In this document: piece after piece, positions 36,194 through 46,021 of the stretch
How the letters are laid out: each line of letters begins with the position of its first letter
Numbering within the stretch: the stretch's first letter is position 1
Position numbers and translations under genes: made by a program
DNA from: an uncultured Prevotella sp.
Lineage (GTDB): Bacteria; Bacteroidota; Bacteroidia; Bacteroidales; Bacteroidaceae
Reading direction: 5' to 3'
Length of the DNA: 55,665 bases
Assembly: GCA_934202525.1 (NCBI GenBank)
Contig: CAKPYB010000023.1
Location: forward strand, 1-55,665
Notes under the pieces: generated by a model
Database searches by the model: none
What the model was told of the DNA's origin: nothing
Seen by the model: the letters and a program-made list of their open reading frames with translations, nothing else

Positions 36194-37030
36194 ATGAAGG
36201 AAGAAGAAATCAAAGAATTGTTCGAGCAATTCGAAGCTATCGCCAACGAATATGAAGGCGTAGAGTGTTGGAGTGCAAGAGAACTTGCACAAGTGTTAGG
36301 TTATAGCCAATGGCGTAATTTCGAAGGAATTATCGAAAAAGCTAAAGAGGCATGTATCAATGCAGGACAAGAGGTGCCATATCATTTTGCTGACGTCAGC
36401 AAAATGATAAATCTTGCAAAAGGTGCTCAGCGTGAAGTCAAAGACTACATGCTGACTCGTTATGCTTGCTACCTTATTGCCCAAAATGGCGATCCACGCA
36501 AGCCACAAATCTCTTTTGCCCAAAACTACTTTGCCGTACAAACTCGCCGAGCAGAATTGGTGCAAAAGCGTTTGCTGGAATACGAACGTGTACAAGCACG
36601 TGCAAAACTTGCAGAAACAGAGAAGCGTCTCTCTGGTGTGCTGTATGAAAGAGGGGTGGACAGCAAAGGCTTTGCCATCATTCGCTCACTAGGTGACAAG
36701 GCGTTGTTTAATCTCGACACGGCTCTTCTCAAACGTAAATTGGGTGCTCCTAACAGCCGACCTCTCGCCGATTTCCTTCCAACACTAAATATTAAAGCTA
36801 AAGATTTTGCTGCAGAAATGACTTCTGTCAACGTTCAGCAAAAGGATTTACATGGTCAGCAATCTATCTGTCAAGAGCATGTCGATAATAATAAGGCTGT
36901 TCGTAATATGATGCTCCAACGTGGCATTGTGCCAGAAAATCTTCCTGCAGGTGAAGACGTCAAGAAAGTAGAACGCAGATTAAAATCTGACGAAAAGACA
37001 TTGACCAAAAAGAATAGCAAAAAGAAATAA
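36194..37030 (+). CDS. dinD: DNA damage-inducible protein D
   Basis: 278-residue homologue of DinD, which in E. coli is SOS-induced and disassembles RecA filaments. The N-terminal part is KilA-N/BRO-like (YEGVECWSARELAQVLGYSQWRNFEGI), followed by AKGAQREVKDYMLTRYACYL and ISFAQNYFAVQTRRAEL, the signature of the family, then a helical RALAKLAETEK... region and GDKALF, APNSRPLADFLPT. Length matches (E. coli about 274). It is the last gene of the island and has its own promoter. DinD genes often travel with mobile or defence loci. Confidence 0.88.
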   Translation: MKEEEIKELFEQFEAIANEYEGVECWSARELAQVLGYSQWRNFEGIIEKAKEACINAGQEVPYHFADVSKMINLAKGAQREVKDYMLTRYACYLIAQNGDPRKPQISFAQNYFAVQTRRAELVQKRLLEYERVQARAKLAETEKRLSGVLYERGVDSKGFAIIRSLGDKALFNLDTALLKRKLGAPNSRPLADFLPTLNIKAKDFAAEMTSVNVQQKDLHGQQSICQEHVDNNKAVRNMMLQRGIVPENLPAGEDVKKVERRLKSDEKTLTKKNSKKK

Positions 37031-37075
37031 TATCTATCATAATTCTATAACTAGAGAAGATGTAAGGATTTCACT

Positions 37076-37145
37076 CGTCATCTATGATTTTTAGTTAATT
37101 TTCAACGATTTCTTTGTATCTTTCATTTATAATGTGTAACTTTGC
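37076..37145 (+). repeat. 70-bp direct repeat, right copy (ychF promoter)
   Basis: Second copy of 34312-34381, carrying the natural promoter of ychF. Confidence 0.9.
37137..37144 (+). promoter_or_regulatory. -7 element of ychF
   Basis: TAACTTTG, 29 bp before the ychF start. Confidence 0.65.
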
Positions 37146-37173
37146 ACCGGAAATTTAAACGTTTAAAGATAAA

Positions 37174-38277
37174 ATGGCATTAAAATGTGGTATTGTAGGC
37201 CTCCCAAACGTGGGTAAGTCTACACTGTTCAACTGTCTGTCTAGTGCAAAGGCACAGGCAGCTAACTTCCCTTTCTGTACTATCGAACCAAACTTGGGCG
37301 TCATCACCGTACCAGATGAGCGACTCAACAAGTTGGCAGAGATTGTTCACCCAGGACGCATCGTCCCAGCTACTTGCGAAATCGTAGATATCGCAGGTCT
37401 TGTAAAGGGTGCCAGCAAGGGCGAAGGTCTTGGTAATAAATTCTTGGGAAATATCCGTGAGTGCGATGCTATCATCCACGTAATCCGCTGTTTCGACGAT
37501 GACAACATCGTGCGCGAGGGTGGCGCTAAGGTTGATCCTTTGGAGGATAAGAGCGTTATCGATACAGAGTTGCAGCTCAAGGACCTGGAAACTATCGAAT
37601 CTCAGCTCGCCAAGCAGAAGAAAACTGCTGCTGCTGGCAACAAGGATGCTAAGACGATGGTTACCGTTCTGGAGGCTTACAAGGCAGAATTGGAGCAGGG
37701 AAGGAACGCTCGTGGCGTTACTTTCGAAAGCAAGGAAGAGCAGAAGGTGGCTCACGACCTCTTCCTCCTCACTACCAAGCCAGTACTCTATGTTGCCAAT
37801 GTTGACGAAGCTTCTGCCAAGACCGGCAACGAGTACAGCAAGAAGGTAGAGGAAATCGCCAAGGAAGAAGGTGCTGAGTGCATGGTCATCGCTGCCAAGA
37901 CAGAGGAAGACATCGCATCGCTCGAAACCTACGAGGACAAACTGATGTTCCTCGAAGAACTCGGACTGGAAGAGAGCGGCGTAAACCGACTCATCAAGAA
38001 GGCATACGCCCTGCTGAACCTCGAAACATTCATCACCGCTGGTGAGATGGAGGTCAAGGCATGGACCTATCACAAGGGCTGGAAGGCTCCTCAGTGTGCC
38101 GGCGTCATCCACACCGACTTCGAGAAGGGATTCATCCGTGCAGAGGTTATCAAGTATGATGACTATATCAAGTATGGCTCTGAAGCTGCTGTACGTGAGG
38201 CTGGTAAGCTCGGTATCGAGGGTAAGGAGTACGTCGTACAGGATGGTGACATCATGCACTTCCGCTTCAATGTATAA
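37174..38277 (+). CDS. ychF: Redox-responsive ATPase YchF (OLA1 family)
   Basis: Conserved Obg-family ATPase linked to translation and oxidative stress. The 367-residue protein has G1 GLPNVGKST, the G3 region DIAGLVKGASKGEGLGNKFL, the altered G4 NVDE that explains ATP rather than GTP preference, a coiled-coil middle and a C-terminal TGS domain ending VQDGDIMHFRFNV. Length is standard. Its promoter is the right member of a 70-bp direct repeat bounding the upstream island. lgt follows 18 bp after the stop. Confidence 0.96.
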   Translation: MALKCGIVGLPNVGKSTLFNCLSSAKAQAANFPFCTIEPNLGVITVPDERLNKLAEIVHPGRIVPATCEIVDIAGLVKGASKGEGLGNKFLGNIRECDAIIHVIRCFDDDNIVREGGAKVDPLEDKSVIDTELQLKDLETIESQLAKQKKTAAAGNKDAKTMVTVLEAYKAELEQGRNARGVTFESKEEQKVAHDLFLLTTKPVLYVANVDEASAKTGNEYSKKVEEIAKEEGAECMVIAAKTEEDIASLETYEDKLMFLEELGLEESGVNRLIKKAYALLNLETFITAGEMEVKAWTYHKGWKAPQCAGVIHTDFEKGFIRAEVIKYDDYIKYGSEAAVREAGKLGIEGKEYVVQDGDIMHFRFNV

Positions 38278-38295
38278 TCCTATTCTTCTACGGTT

Positions 38296-39159
38296 ATGAT
38301 AGCAAATCTGCTTAACTATATCGTATGGGACCCAGACCCAATCCTGGCTCATCTGGGTCCTATGACCATCCGCTACTACTCCACCTGCTGGATGATTGGT
38401 CTGCTGCTGGGCTATCTGCTCATGAGCAAGCTCTACAAGCAGCAGGGGCTTTCAGATGAGAAGTTCTCCCCACTGTTTCTCTACATCTTTATCGGTGTAT
38501 TGCTAGGTGGCCGTCTGGGACATTGTCTCTTCTATCAACCGGAGTATTTCCTCACCCAGTGGGATCACTTCATCGAGATGCTGATACCTATCCACCACAT
38601 GCCAGACGGCAGTTGGAAATATACGGGTTATGAGGGACTGGCGAGCCACGGAGGCGTATTCGGCATGTTCGTCGGCATCTGGCTCTATTGCCGCAACATG
38701 AAGGTGAGCGGCTGGGTAGTGCTCGATAATATGGGTATCTGCTCAGGCATTACAGCCACCTTTATCCGTTTGGGCAATCTGATGAATTCAGAGATTATCG
38801 GCAAGGTAACCGATGTGCCTTGGGCGTTTATCTTCGTTCGCGAAGACCAGTATCCACGCCATCCGGGTCAGCTCTACGAGGCTTTGGCATACTTCTGCTT
38901 TTTCCTCATCATCCTCTTCATCTATAAGAAGAGAGGTCCTAAGAGCGTAGGCACCGGTTTCTATTTCGGTCTTTGCCTTACTCTCATCTTCACCTTCCGT
39001 TTCTTCATCGAATATACGAAGGAGATTCAGGTGGCATTCGAGGCAGGTCTGCCTATGGATATGGGACAGATATTGAGTATTCCGCTCATCATCGCCGGTG
39101 TATGGAGCATCGCTTCCAGCACAAAGAGAGCGAAAGAAAAGAACGTAGAGACAAAATAA
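38296..39159 (+). CDS. lgt: Prolipoprotein diacylglyceryl transferase
   Basis: Inner-membrane enzyme that attaches diacylglyceryl to the lipobox cysteine, first step of lipoprotein maturation. The 287-residue protein has seven hydrophobic segments with the family motifs SHGGVFGMFVGIW, GRLGHCLFYQPEYF and the Lgt signature RLGNLMNSEIIGK (usual form RxGNFxNxE). It lies 18 bp after ychF and is followed by a bidirectional terminator shared with mutS. Confidence 0.95.
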   Translation: MIANLLNYIVWDPDPILAHLGPMTIRYYSTCWMIGLLLGYLLMSKLYKQQGLSDEKFSPLFLYIFIGVLLGGRLGHCLFYQPEYFLTQWDHFIEMLIPIHHMPDGSWKYTGYEGLASHGGVFGMFVGIWLYCRNMKVSGWVVLDNMGICSGITATFIRLGNLMNSEIIGKVTDVPWAFIFVREDQYPRHPGQLYEALAYFCFFLIILFIYKKRGPKSVGTGFYFGLCLTLIFTFRFFIEYTKEIQVAFEAGLPMDMGQILSIPLIIAGVWSIASSTKRAKEKNVETK

Positions 39160-39187
39160 TATTAGACGACTTATTTTCAGATTATAA

Positions 39188-39240
39188 AAATCCCTCCTCG
39201 TGCAACAGCATCTGCTGCCACGGGGAGGGATTTATATTTT
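39188..39240. terminator. Bidirectional terminator between lgt and mutS
   Basis: AAATCCCTCC (39188-39197) pairs with GGAGGGATTT (39224-39233) around a second small stem; flanked by A-run on the left and T-run on the right. Confidence 0.85.
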
Positions 39241-41903
39241 TATCTTCCCAGCAGAATCTTCTTGATGTCATTGAGCTTGTTCAATGCCTCTACCGGAGTG
39301 AGATTGTTCACATCCAGCCCGAGTATTTCATCACGTATCTGCGTCAGTACAGGATCATCGAGCTGGAAGAAACTGAGCTGCACACCATCCTTAGGTTCAT
39401 CGATGTGCTGTACGTTCGGTTTACCGGCACCGCCAACCCCGGCATTGTCATCCTCCAACTGTTTGAGAATCACATTGGCACGGTTCACGATGCTGCGAGG
39501 CATACCGGCAATCTCTGCCACATGGATACCGAAAGAGTGCTCACTGCCTCCCGGCTCCAGTTTACGCAGGAAGATTACCTTTCCGTCTACCTCTCTCACA
39601 CTCACATTGAAGTTCTTGATGCGAGGGAAGTTCTTCTCCATCTCGTTGAGCTCATGATAGTGGGTAGCAAAGAGCGTACGTGCCTGCGCCTTCTTATGTT
39701 CGTGCAGATATTCCACGATAGCCCAGGCAATGGAAATACCATCGTAGGTAGAAGTACCTCTTCCCAGCTCATCAAAGAGGACCAGCGAGCGCGGAGAAAC
39801 GTTGTTCAGGATGTTTGCTGCCTCGGTCATCTCTACCATGAAGGTCGATTCGCCGAGCGATATATTGTCGCTTGCACCTACACGTGTGAAGATTTTATCC
39901 ACCAGTCCCACTCGGGCGCTCTCTGCGGGCACAAAACAGCCTACCTGTGCCAGCAGCACGATAAGGGCGGTCTGGCGCAGCAGAGCCGATTTACCAGCCA
40001 TGTTAGGACCGGTAATCATCATGATCTGCTGTTTCTCGGTATCGAGCAGCACATCGTTAGGTACATAGCGTTCGCCCAGCGGCAGTTGGGTTTCAATCAC
40101 CGGATGCCTGCCCTGCTTGATGTCGAGCACCTCAGAATCATCGACGATAGGGCGCACGTAGCGGTTCTCGTCAGATGTCTTTGCAAATGACAAAAGACAG
40201 TCCATACGGGCGATGAGGTTGGCATTGATCTGTATCTGCGGAATATACTCCTGCATGGCAGCTATCAGTTCGTTGAAGAGCTGTGCTTCCAATACCAGAA
40301 TCTTCTCATCTGCACCGAGAATCTTTTCCTCATATTCCTTCAGTTCCTGGGTGATATAACGCTCTGCCTGAGCCAGCGTCTGCTTGCGTATCCACTCCTC
40401 AGGCACCTTGTCCTTAAAGGTATTTCTCACCTCCAGATAGTATCCGAAAACATTATTGTAACCTACCTTCAGACTCGAAATTCCTGTCTTTTCTATCTCC
40501 CTTTCCTGTATCTTGAGCAGATAATCCTTGCCGTGGCGGCTGATGGCACGAAGGTCGTCAAGTTCGGCATTGAATCCGTCGGCTATCACGTCACCCTTAT
40601 TGACCAGCTGTGGCGGATCGGGCTGTATTTCCCTGGCGATGCGGTCTTTCAGGGTCTCGCATACGTTCAGCTGCTCGCCTACCCGCTTCAGAGCCTCGTT
40701 CGTAGCATGCTGGCATGCCACCTTGATAGGCTTGATGGCTTCGAGTGCATTCTTCAGCTGAACCACTTCGCGAGGCGAAACTCTACCCACTGCTACTTTG
40801 GAAATGATACGCTCCAGGTCGCTGATGCGATGCAGCTGGTCATCGAGAAGCTGACGGAATTCCGGTTCCTTGAAGAAATATTCCACGATGTCGAGGCGCT
40901 CGTTGATTGGTTTAACGTCCTTCAACGGGAAGACCAGCCAGCGTCTGAGCATACGTCCGCCCATCGCCGTTACCGTACGGTCGATGACATTCAGGAGAGA
41001 AGAACCGTCTTCCTGCATAGGGGCAACCAGCTCCAGACTGCGGATGGTAAACCTATCCATACGCACGAACTTATCTTCTTCGATACGTGAAAGGGCGGTG
41101 ATATGATTAATCTGTGTATGCTGGGTAATCTCGAGATACTGCATGATGGCACCACTGGCTATCACGCCGTTCTTGAGATGCTCTACACCGAAACCTTTCA
41201 GAGTTTTTGTCTTGAAATGTCCCAGGAGTTTCTGCAAGGCTGTCTGTTCGGTGAAAACCCAGTCATCCAGTTCGAAGGTACAGTATTTGCTGCCGAAATA
41301 TTTCTCGAAGTCATTCTTTCGGGCGCGGTCGTAGAGCACCTCTTTCGGCATGAAGTTGCCCATCAGTTTTTCTACATAGTCGTAGGTTCCCTCGCCGGTA
41401 AGAAACTCTCCGGTCGAGATATCCAGAAAGCTCACACCGCAGGCGGTCTTGCCGAAGTGTACGGCTGCCAGGAAGTTGTTCTCCTTGTAGTTCAGTACGT
41501 TATCTCCCATCGCCACACCCGGTGTAACGAGTTCGGTAATACCTCGCTTCACCATCTTGTCCATCTGGCTCAGTCCCTTCTTACCTTTTATTTCGAGCCG
41601 TTTCTTCTTCGGGTCTTCCAGCTGGTCGCATACCGCTACGCGCTTACCCGCCCTGATGAGTTTAGGCAGATAGGTATCCAGAGCATGATGAGGGAATCCT
41701 GCCATCTCGGTCGTGCCCGTAGAACCGCCATTGTTGCGTCGTGTCAGCGTAATGCCGAGTATACGGGATGCCTCCACCGCATCTTCGCAGTAAGTTTCGT
41801 AGAAGTCACCGCAACGGAAGAGCAGCAGCGCTTCGGGATGTTTCGACTTCATCTCGAAAAACTGTCTCATCATCGGTGTAAGACCTTTATTATCGTTTGC
41901 CAT
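39240..41903 (-). CDS. mutS: DNA mismatch repair protein MutS
   Basis: Mismatch sensor of 887 residues. The mismatch-wedge motif GDFYETY (F-x-E) is near the N-terminus; the ATPase domain has Walker [37 protein letters not shown] and ATHYHEL. Length and motifs are those of a classical MutS1. The stop codon sits within the terminator shared with lgt. A TATTTTTG promoter element lies about 77 bp upstream of the start. Confidence 0.97.
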   Translation of the reverse strand: MANDNKGLTPMMRQFFEMKSKHPEALLLFRCGDFYETYCEDAVEASRILGITLTRRNNGGSTGTTEMAGFPHHALDTYLPKLIRAGKRVAVCDQLEDPKKKRLEIKGKKGLSQMDKMVKRGITELVTPGVAMGDNVLNYKENNFLAAVHFGKTACGVSFLDISTGEFLTGEGTYDYVEKLMGNFMPKEVLYDRARKNDFEKYFGSKYCTFELDDWVFTEQTALQKLLGHFKTKTLKGFGVEHLKNGVIASGAIMQYLEITQHTQINHITALSRIEEDKFVRMDRFTIRSLELVAPMQEDGSSLLNVIDRTVTAMGGRMLRRWLVFPLKDVKPINERLDIVEYFFKEPEFRQLLDDQLHRISDLERIISKVAVGRVSPREVVQLKNALEAIKPIKVACQHATNEALKRVGEQLNVCETLKDRIAREIQPDPPQLVNKGDVIADGFNAELDDLRAISRHGKDYLLKIQEREIEKTGISSLKVGYNNVFGYYLEVRNTFKDKVPEEWIRKQTLAQAERYITQELKEYEEKILGADEKILVLEAQLFNELIAAMQEYIPQIQINANLIARMDCLLSFAKTSDENRYVRPIVDDSEVLDIKQGRHPVIETQLPLGERYVPNDVLLDTEKQQIMMITGPNMAGKSALLRQTALIVLLAQVGCFVPAESARVGLVDKIFTRVGASDNISLGESTFMVEMTEAANILNNVSPRSLVLFDELGRGTSTYDGISIAWAIVEYLHEHKKAQARTLFATHYHELNEMEKNFPRIKNFNVSVREVDGKVIFLRKLEPGGSEHSFGIHVAEIAGMPRSIVNRANVILKQLEDDNAGVGGAGKPNVQHIDEPKDGVQLSFFQLDDPVLTQIRDEILGLDVNNLTPVEALNKLNDIKKILLGR

Positions 41904-41979
41904 TATCTTAGTTTTAATTTCTTATTCTCTTCATTTCCGGTTGAAATCCATCCTACCGGCAAATCCTTTAATATAAATG

Positions 41980-41987
41980 CAAAAATA
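41980..41987 (-). promoter_or_regulatory. -7 element of mutS
   Basis: CAAAAATA on the plus strand is TATTTTTG on the minus strand. Confidence 0.5.
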
Positions 41988-42037
41988 AGAAAAAACGGGC
42001 AGATAGCAAAGGATTTAATCTATTTTTAATGTTTTTT

Positions 42038-42069
42038 CTTTGTATCACCATGATAAAACCGTACCTTTG
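42038..42069 (+). promoter_or_regulatory. Promoter of the calcineurin-like phosphoesterase gene, abutting the start codon
   Basis: TTTG at about 42039-42042, a ~19-bp spacer and TACCTTTG at 42062-42069. The ATG is only 6 bp after the -7 element, so the transcript should begin at or within a few bases of the start codon. Confidence 0.65.
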
Positions 42070-42074
42070 TGGGC

Positions 42075-43985
42075 ATGAAAAAGAAACAATTATACATAGG
42101 GGTCCTGTCGGTTGCTTGCTGCGCGCTCGTGGCAATAGGCATCACCTTGCACCTGCTCTACCCCAAGAAACAGATAAAGAACCTGGTGAAAACCCCACCG
42201 GTTCTCCGGCTCAAGCCACAACCTGCAGATACGCTGAAGAAGAAACCTGTGAAGAAGATGGATTTCAATATCTCCGGAACGTTAAGAGATAAGGAGGGAA
42301 AGGGAGTGGCTGGCGTTATCGTGAGCGATGGATTCAACTGTGTAAAAACCGATGCACAGGGCAGATATAAGATGAAGCGAGACAGCCTGGCAAAATTCAT
42401 ATACTATTCTGTTCCAGCCGATTGCGAGGTTCCTACCCATTCTAAGACCGATCGCACGGCTTTCTTCTACCAAAAGGTATCCAAGGGGAAGAAAAACTAT
42501 AACTTCACCCTCACCCGACTGCCGGGCGGCAAGGAGATTCACTATAAGATGATTGTCATCGGCGACCCGCAGGTTACCAATGCCTACAGCCCTTACTATA
42601 CTTCTCCGGATGATAATCCCATCAAGAAGAGTGATGTAGAAAGATTCACTACCCAGACGATGGCGGATATCAGACAAACCATCCAGAGTCTTCCAGCCGG
42701 AACTCCTGTATATGGACTCAGCATGGGCGATGATGTACAGTATTATGGCGGTTACAACGCCAAACTGGAGCGTCAGATACGCCAGGCATTGGGCTCTTCA
42801 GAGATGCGTCTCTTCTCCGTCATCGGCAATCACGACCAGGATGGCAAGGCGCTCTACCGCAGGAAATGGGAGGAGAATTTCGGTCCTACCGATTTTTCCT
42901 TCAACCGTGGCGATGTGCATTATGTCTGCATCAACAACTGCTTCTTCCATCGCGGCATGTCCTATTATTCTCCTGGAGAATTACGTGAGCGCCAGGTTCG
43001 CTGGCTGAAGCAGGATCTCGCCCTCACGCCAAAGGAAATGAAGGTGGTACTCTGTTATCATATTCCTTTTACCTTTGGTAATGCGCCTTTCAGCAAGGCG
43101 AAGCCGCTGACCAATGCCAATGAGCAGGGGCATTATTCTTCTTCCCGTCTCTCGCTGCTGTTATCTCTTTTGAAGCCATTCAAGGGAGGATACGAACTCT
43201 TCTGCGGCCATACTCATTTTGCCTGCAACCACGAGATCAATTATCAGGGCGAGGATGTGATGGAGCATTGTCATGCTGCCGCCTGTGGCAATATATGGCA
43301 GTCGAACATCAATATCTGCGGAACTCCAAACGGGTATTATGTATACAGTTTTGTGGGTACCAGCATCAGCAACTGCTATTACAAGGGAACTTTCTGGGAT
43401 AAGAGCAAGCAGATGACCTTGTTCCGTGCGCAGACCGATTTCAACGGCGAGAAATACTCTAGGGATTGGCAGTTGGCAAACAACAGGAATATCCTGGTAG
43501 CCAATGTCTTCAATGCTACCAGTCATTGGCGTGTTGTAGCCGTAGAGGATGGCAAAGAATATCTGATGGGCCGCCTCAGCGGAAAGGGGCAGGATGCCTT
43601 TGCCGCCGGCTATCATCATAAGTACAGCGAGAGTGTATCCTACCGGTTTGTGAGCAAGGGCAACGGTTATCTCATCATGAACCACCTTTATTATTATACT
43701 CCTAGGAATCCGAATGCCAGAATCATCATCAAAGCATCCGATCCATACGGAAATACCTATACGGCATCGAGCGATGAGGTAACGACAGAGCCTTTCGCCA
43801 ACTATGCCCATTATTACGAAAAAGAGTATAAGGAATATAAGAGTAAGAAAGATAAGATGTTGCGGGATTCTATATCTGGCAGACAGAAAGATTCACTTGC
43901 TGCAAGGAAGAAAGATTCACTTGCTGCAAGGAAGAAAGATTCACTTGCTGCAAAGAAGAAAGATTCTGCAGCAGTACAAAAATAA
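42075..43985 (+). CDS. Calcineurin-like metallophosphoesterase, membrane anchored
   Basis: Protein of about 636 residues with an N-terminal hydrophobic anchor (LYIGVLSVACCALVAIGI). A carboxypeptidase-regulatory-like N-domain follows (SGTLRDKEGKGVAGVIVSDG...VKTDAQGRY), then the metallophosphatase core with all metal motifs: VIGDPQVTN, SMGDDVQ, VIGNHDQDG, CYHIPFT and CGHTHF. The C-terminal domain is the one usual in Bacteroidetes phosphoesterases. The last 36 residues are a charged tail with the repeated octad KKDSLAAR. Substrate unknown. The in-frame GTG 6 bp upstream is unlikely because it overlaps the promoter. A bidirectional terminator follows. Confidence 0.88.
   Translation: MKKKQLYIGVLSVACCALVAIGITLHLLYPKKQIKNLVKTPPVLRLKPQPADTLKKKPVKKMDFNISGTLRDKEGKGVAGVIVSDGFNCVKTDAQGRYKMKRDSLAKFIYYSVPADCEVPTHSKTDRTAFFYQKVSKGKKNYNFTLTRLPGGKEIHYKMIVIGDPQVTNAYSPYYTSPDDNPIKKSDVERFTTQTMADIRQTIQSLPAGTPVYGLSMGDDVQYYGGYNAKLERQIRQALGSSEMRLFSVIGNHDQDGKALYRRKWEENFGPTDFSFNRGDVHYVCINNCFFHRGMSYYSPGELRERQVRWLKQDLALTPKEMKVVLCYHIPFTFGNAPFSKAKPLTNANEQGHYSSSRLSLLLSLLKPFKGGYELFCGHTHFACNHEINYQGEDVMEHCHAAACGNIWQSNINICGTPNGYYVYSFVGTSISNCYYKGTFWDKSKQMTLFRAQTDFNGEKYSRDWQLANNRNILVANVFNATSHWRVVAVEDGKEYLMGRLSGKGQDAFAAGYHHKYSESVSYRFVSKGNGYLIMNHLYYYTPRNPNARIIIKASDPYGNTYTASSDEVTTEPFANYAHYYEKEYKEYKSKKDKMLRDSISGRQKDSLAARKKDSLAARKKDSLAAKKKDSAAVQK
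43883..43965 (+). repeat. 24-bp in-frame tandem repeat in the phosphoesterase tail
   Basis: Three nearly identical 24-bp units around AAAGATTCACTTGCTGCAAG encode the repeated octad KDSLAARK. Confidence 0.85.
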
Positions 43986-43990
43986 AAAAG

Positions 43991-44028
43991 AGAGGGTGCG
44001 TCATAAGTTGATGATGCACCCTCTTTTT
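43991..44028. terminator. Bidirectional terminator between the phosphoesterase gene and cysS
   Basis: AGAGGGTGCGTCAT (43991-44004) pairs with ATGATGCACCCTCT (44011-44024), with A-run before and T-run after. Confidence 0.9.
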
Positions 44029-44033
44029 AAATA

Positions 44034-45524
44034 TTATTTGTTCAATTTCCAGGTAACACCATCTTTGGTGTCCTTTACCTCGAAGCCGGCTTCAGCCAGG
44101 GCATCGCGAATCTGGTCGCTGGTAGCCCAATCCTTATCAGCCTTAGCCTTGGCACGCAGGTCGAGAACCATATCTACTACCTTGCCATAAGCCTCTTCAC
44201 GGGCATCATTGTTGGCTCCCTTCTCGCTCTTCAAGCCGAGCAGGTCGAAGGTGAAGAGATGCATGGTGTCTGAAAGCTCCTTCAGGTCTTCAGCAGAGAT
44301 GTTTGCCTTGTGGTCGAGGGCTGTGTTGATTACGTGGCAAGCCTCGAAGAGGTAGCTGATGACGAGCTGAGTCTGGAAGTCATCATTCATTGCATCGTAG
44401 CAGCGCTGGCGCAATTCGCTTACGAACTTCTTCACCTGATCATCGCTCTGCTTAGCCACAGGCACACGCTCCAGGTCGTTCAAACCATTCATCAGGCGCT
44501 CCAATCCCTTCTGGCTAGCCTTCAAGGCATCGTTAGAGAAATCTACGGTGCTGCGGTAGTGAGCAGAGAGGATGAAGAAACGGATGGTCATTGGCGAATA
44601 AGCCTGCTCCAGACTGTCGTGATTGCCAGTGAAGAACTGCTCCAGAGTGATGAAGTTGCCCAAACTCTTACCCATCTTCTGACCGTTGATGGTAATCATA
44701 TTATTGTGCATCCAGTAGTGAACCATCTGGTCGCCCTGAGAAGCCACAGCCTGTGCTATCTCGCACTCATGATGAGGGAAAATCAAATCCATGCCGCCAC
44801 CATGAATATCGAAGTGACTGCCCAAGTACTTGCGTCCCATCGCAGTACACTCGCAGTGCCAGCCCGGGAAACCATCACTCCAAGGACTAGGCCAGCGCAT
44901 GATATGCTCTGGTGAAGCCTTCTTCCAGAGGGCAAAGTCAGCCTGGTTCTTCTTCTCGCCGATACCAGCCAGCTCGCGGCTCTCGTTGATTACGTTCTCC
45001 AGGTTACGTCCGGAGAGGATACCGTACTTATGATCCTTGTTATACTTCTCGATGTCGAAGTAGATAGAGCCGTTGCTCTCGTAGGCATAGCCATTGTCCA
45101 GGATTTCCTGAACCAGTTTCTCCTGTTCGATGATATGGCCTGTGGCATGAGGCTCAATGCTAGGAGGGAGTACGTTCAGCGCCTCCATGGCATCGTGGTA
45201 GCGGTTGGTGTAGTACTGCGCAATTTCCATTGGCTCCAACTGCTCCAGGCGAGCCTTCTTCTCAATCTTGTCATCGCCTTCATCTGCATCGTGCTCCAGA
45301 TGGCCCACGTCGGTAATGTTTCTAACGTAGCGAACCTTATAGCCCAGGTGCTTGAGATAGCGGAAGAGTATATCGAATGTGATGGCTGGTCGTGCATGAC
45401 CGAGATGCGGATCGCCATACACGGTAGGGCCACAAACATACATGCCCACGTTAGGAGCGTGGAGCGGAGTGAATCTCTCTTTCGTACGAGTGAGAGTGTT
45501 GTAAATCAGTAATTTCTGTTCCAT
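44034..45524 (-). CDS. cysS: Cysteinyl-tRNA synthetase
   Basis: Class I aminoacyl-tRNA synthetase of 496 residues. Zinc/active site [15 protein letters not shown] contains the HIGH-box as HLGH; the KMSKS-box reads KMGKSLGNF. Further motifs are WHCECTAMG with the zinc Cys and [15 protein letters not shown]. Length is standard. A TAACTTTG promoter lies about 42 bp upstream on the minus strand. Confidence 0.97.
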   Translation of the reverse strand: MEQKLLIYNTLTRTKERFTPLHAPNVGMYVCGPTVYGDPHLGHARPAITFDILFRYLKHLGYKVRYVRNITDVGHLEHDADEGDDKIEKKARLEQLEPMEIAQYYTNRYHDAMEALNVLPPSIEPHATGHIIEQEKLVQEILDNGYAYESNGSIYFDIEKYNKDHKYGILSGRNLENVINESRELAGIGEKKNQADFALWKKASPEHIMRWPSPWSDGFPGWHCECTAMGRKYLGSHFDIHGGGMDLIFPHHECEIAQAVASQGDQMVHYWMHNNMITINGQKMGKSLGNFITLEQFFTGNHDSLEQAYSPMTIRFFILSAHYRSTVDFSNDALKASQKGLERLMNGLNDLERVPVAKQSDDQVKKFVSELRQRCYDAMNDDFQTQLVISYLFEACHVINTALDHKANISAEDLKELSDTMHLFTFDLLGLKSEKGANNDAREEAYGKVVDMVLDLRAKAKADKDWATSDQIRDALAEAGFEVKDTKDGVTWKLNK

Positions 45525-45565
45525 CTTGTATGAACCTTTCTTTTATATTATTTATATTTTGAGTG

Positions 45566-45573
45566 CAAAGTTA
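45566..45573 (-). promoter_or_regulatory. -7 element of cysS
   Basis: CAAAGTTA on the plus strand reads TAACTTTG on the minus strand. Confidence 0.65.
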
Positions 45574-46021
45574 ACTCATTTTTCTGATATATCCGACAAA
45601 TCATTCGCAAAATGTTATTAAATTCCTCGAAAATATCAATGGAACAGATTTTCCATAGTCAATTCTCTCTGTATGATAGGCTTCAAATATATAAAAGCTT
45701 GTCATAAGTTGTTCAAGTGGGTTAAGCAACATTTAATGATAACCAACTCTATTTCGACTTCATGTTCAATTAATATATTTTAAGAGGAACTTGTGATCTA
45801 AATCAATTATTATTAGTAATTTTGCAACAAAATTTAAATGGCACTACTCCGTAATGGTGCGAATAGATATCAATTAAGAATGAACCTTATTTAATGTGCA
45901 TGCCTGATTCGAAAATTGGTTAGAAATCAGTATTGCACATATCGTAAATTTTCTCTAATTTTGCAACCGCAAATAAATCACAAGGAAGTTGCAATTTAAT
46001 AAACATCAAATCAATGTTACA
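45574..46021 (+). other. AT-rich gene-free region with two promoter elements
   Basis: About 450 bp without a convincing gene. TAATTTTG occurs at 45817-45824 and again at 45956-45963; the second is 58 bp before the lipoprotein start. Between them lies a short hairpin (GGCACTACTCCGTAATGGTGC) and an 18-codon ORF starting MALLRNGANRY at 45839. A small leader RNA or leader peptide is possible but not shown. Confidence 0.45.

Noticed and set aside
37180..38352. 390-residue minus-strand ORF over ychF
   Set aside because: Antisense shadow of ychF; no motif or promoter.
38973..40190. 405-residue plus-strand ORF spanning the lgt end and mutS
   Set aside because: Crosses a bidirectional terminator and is antisense to mutS.
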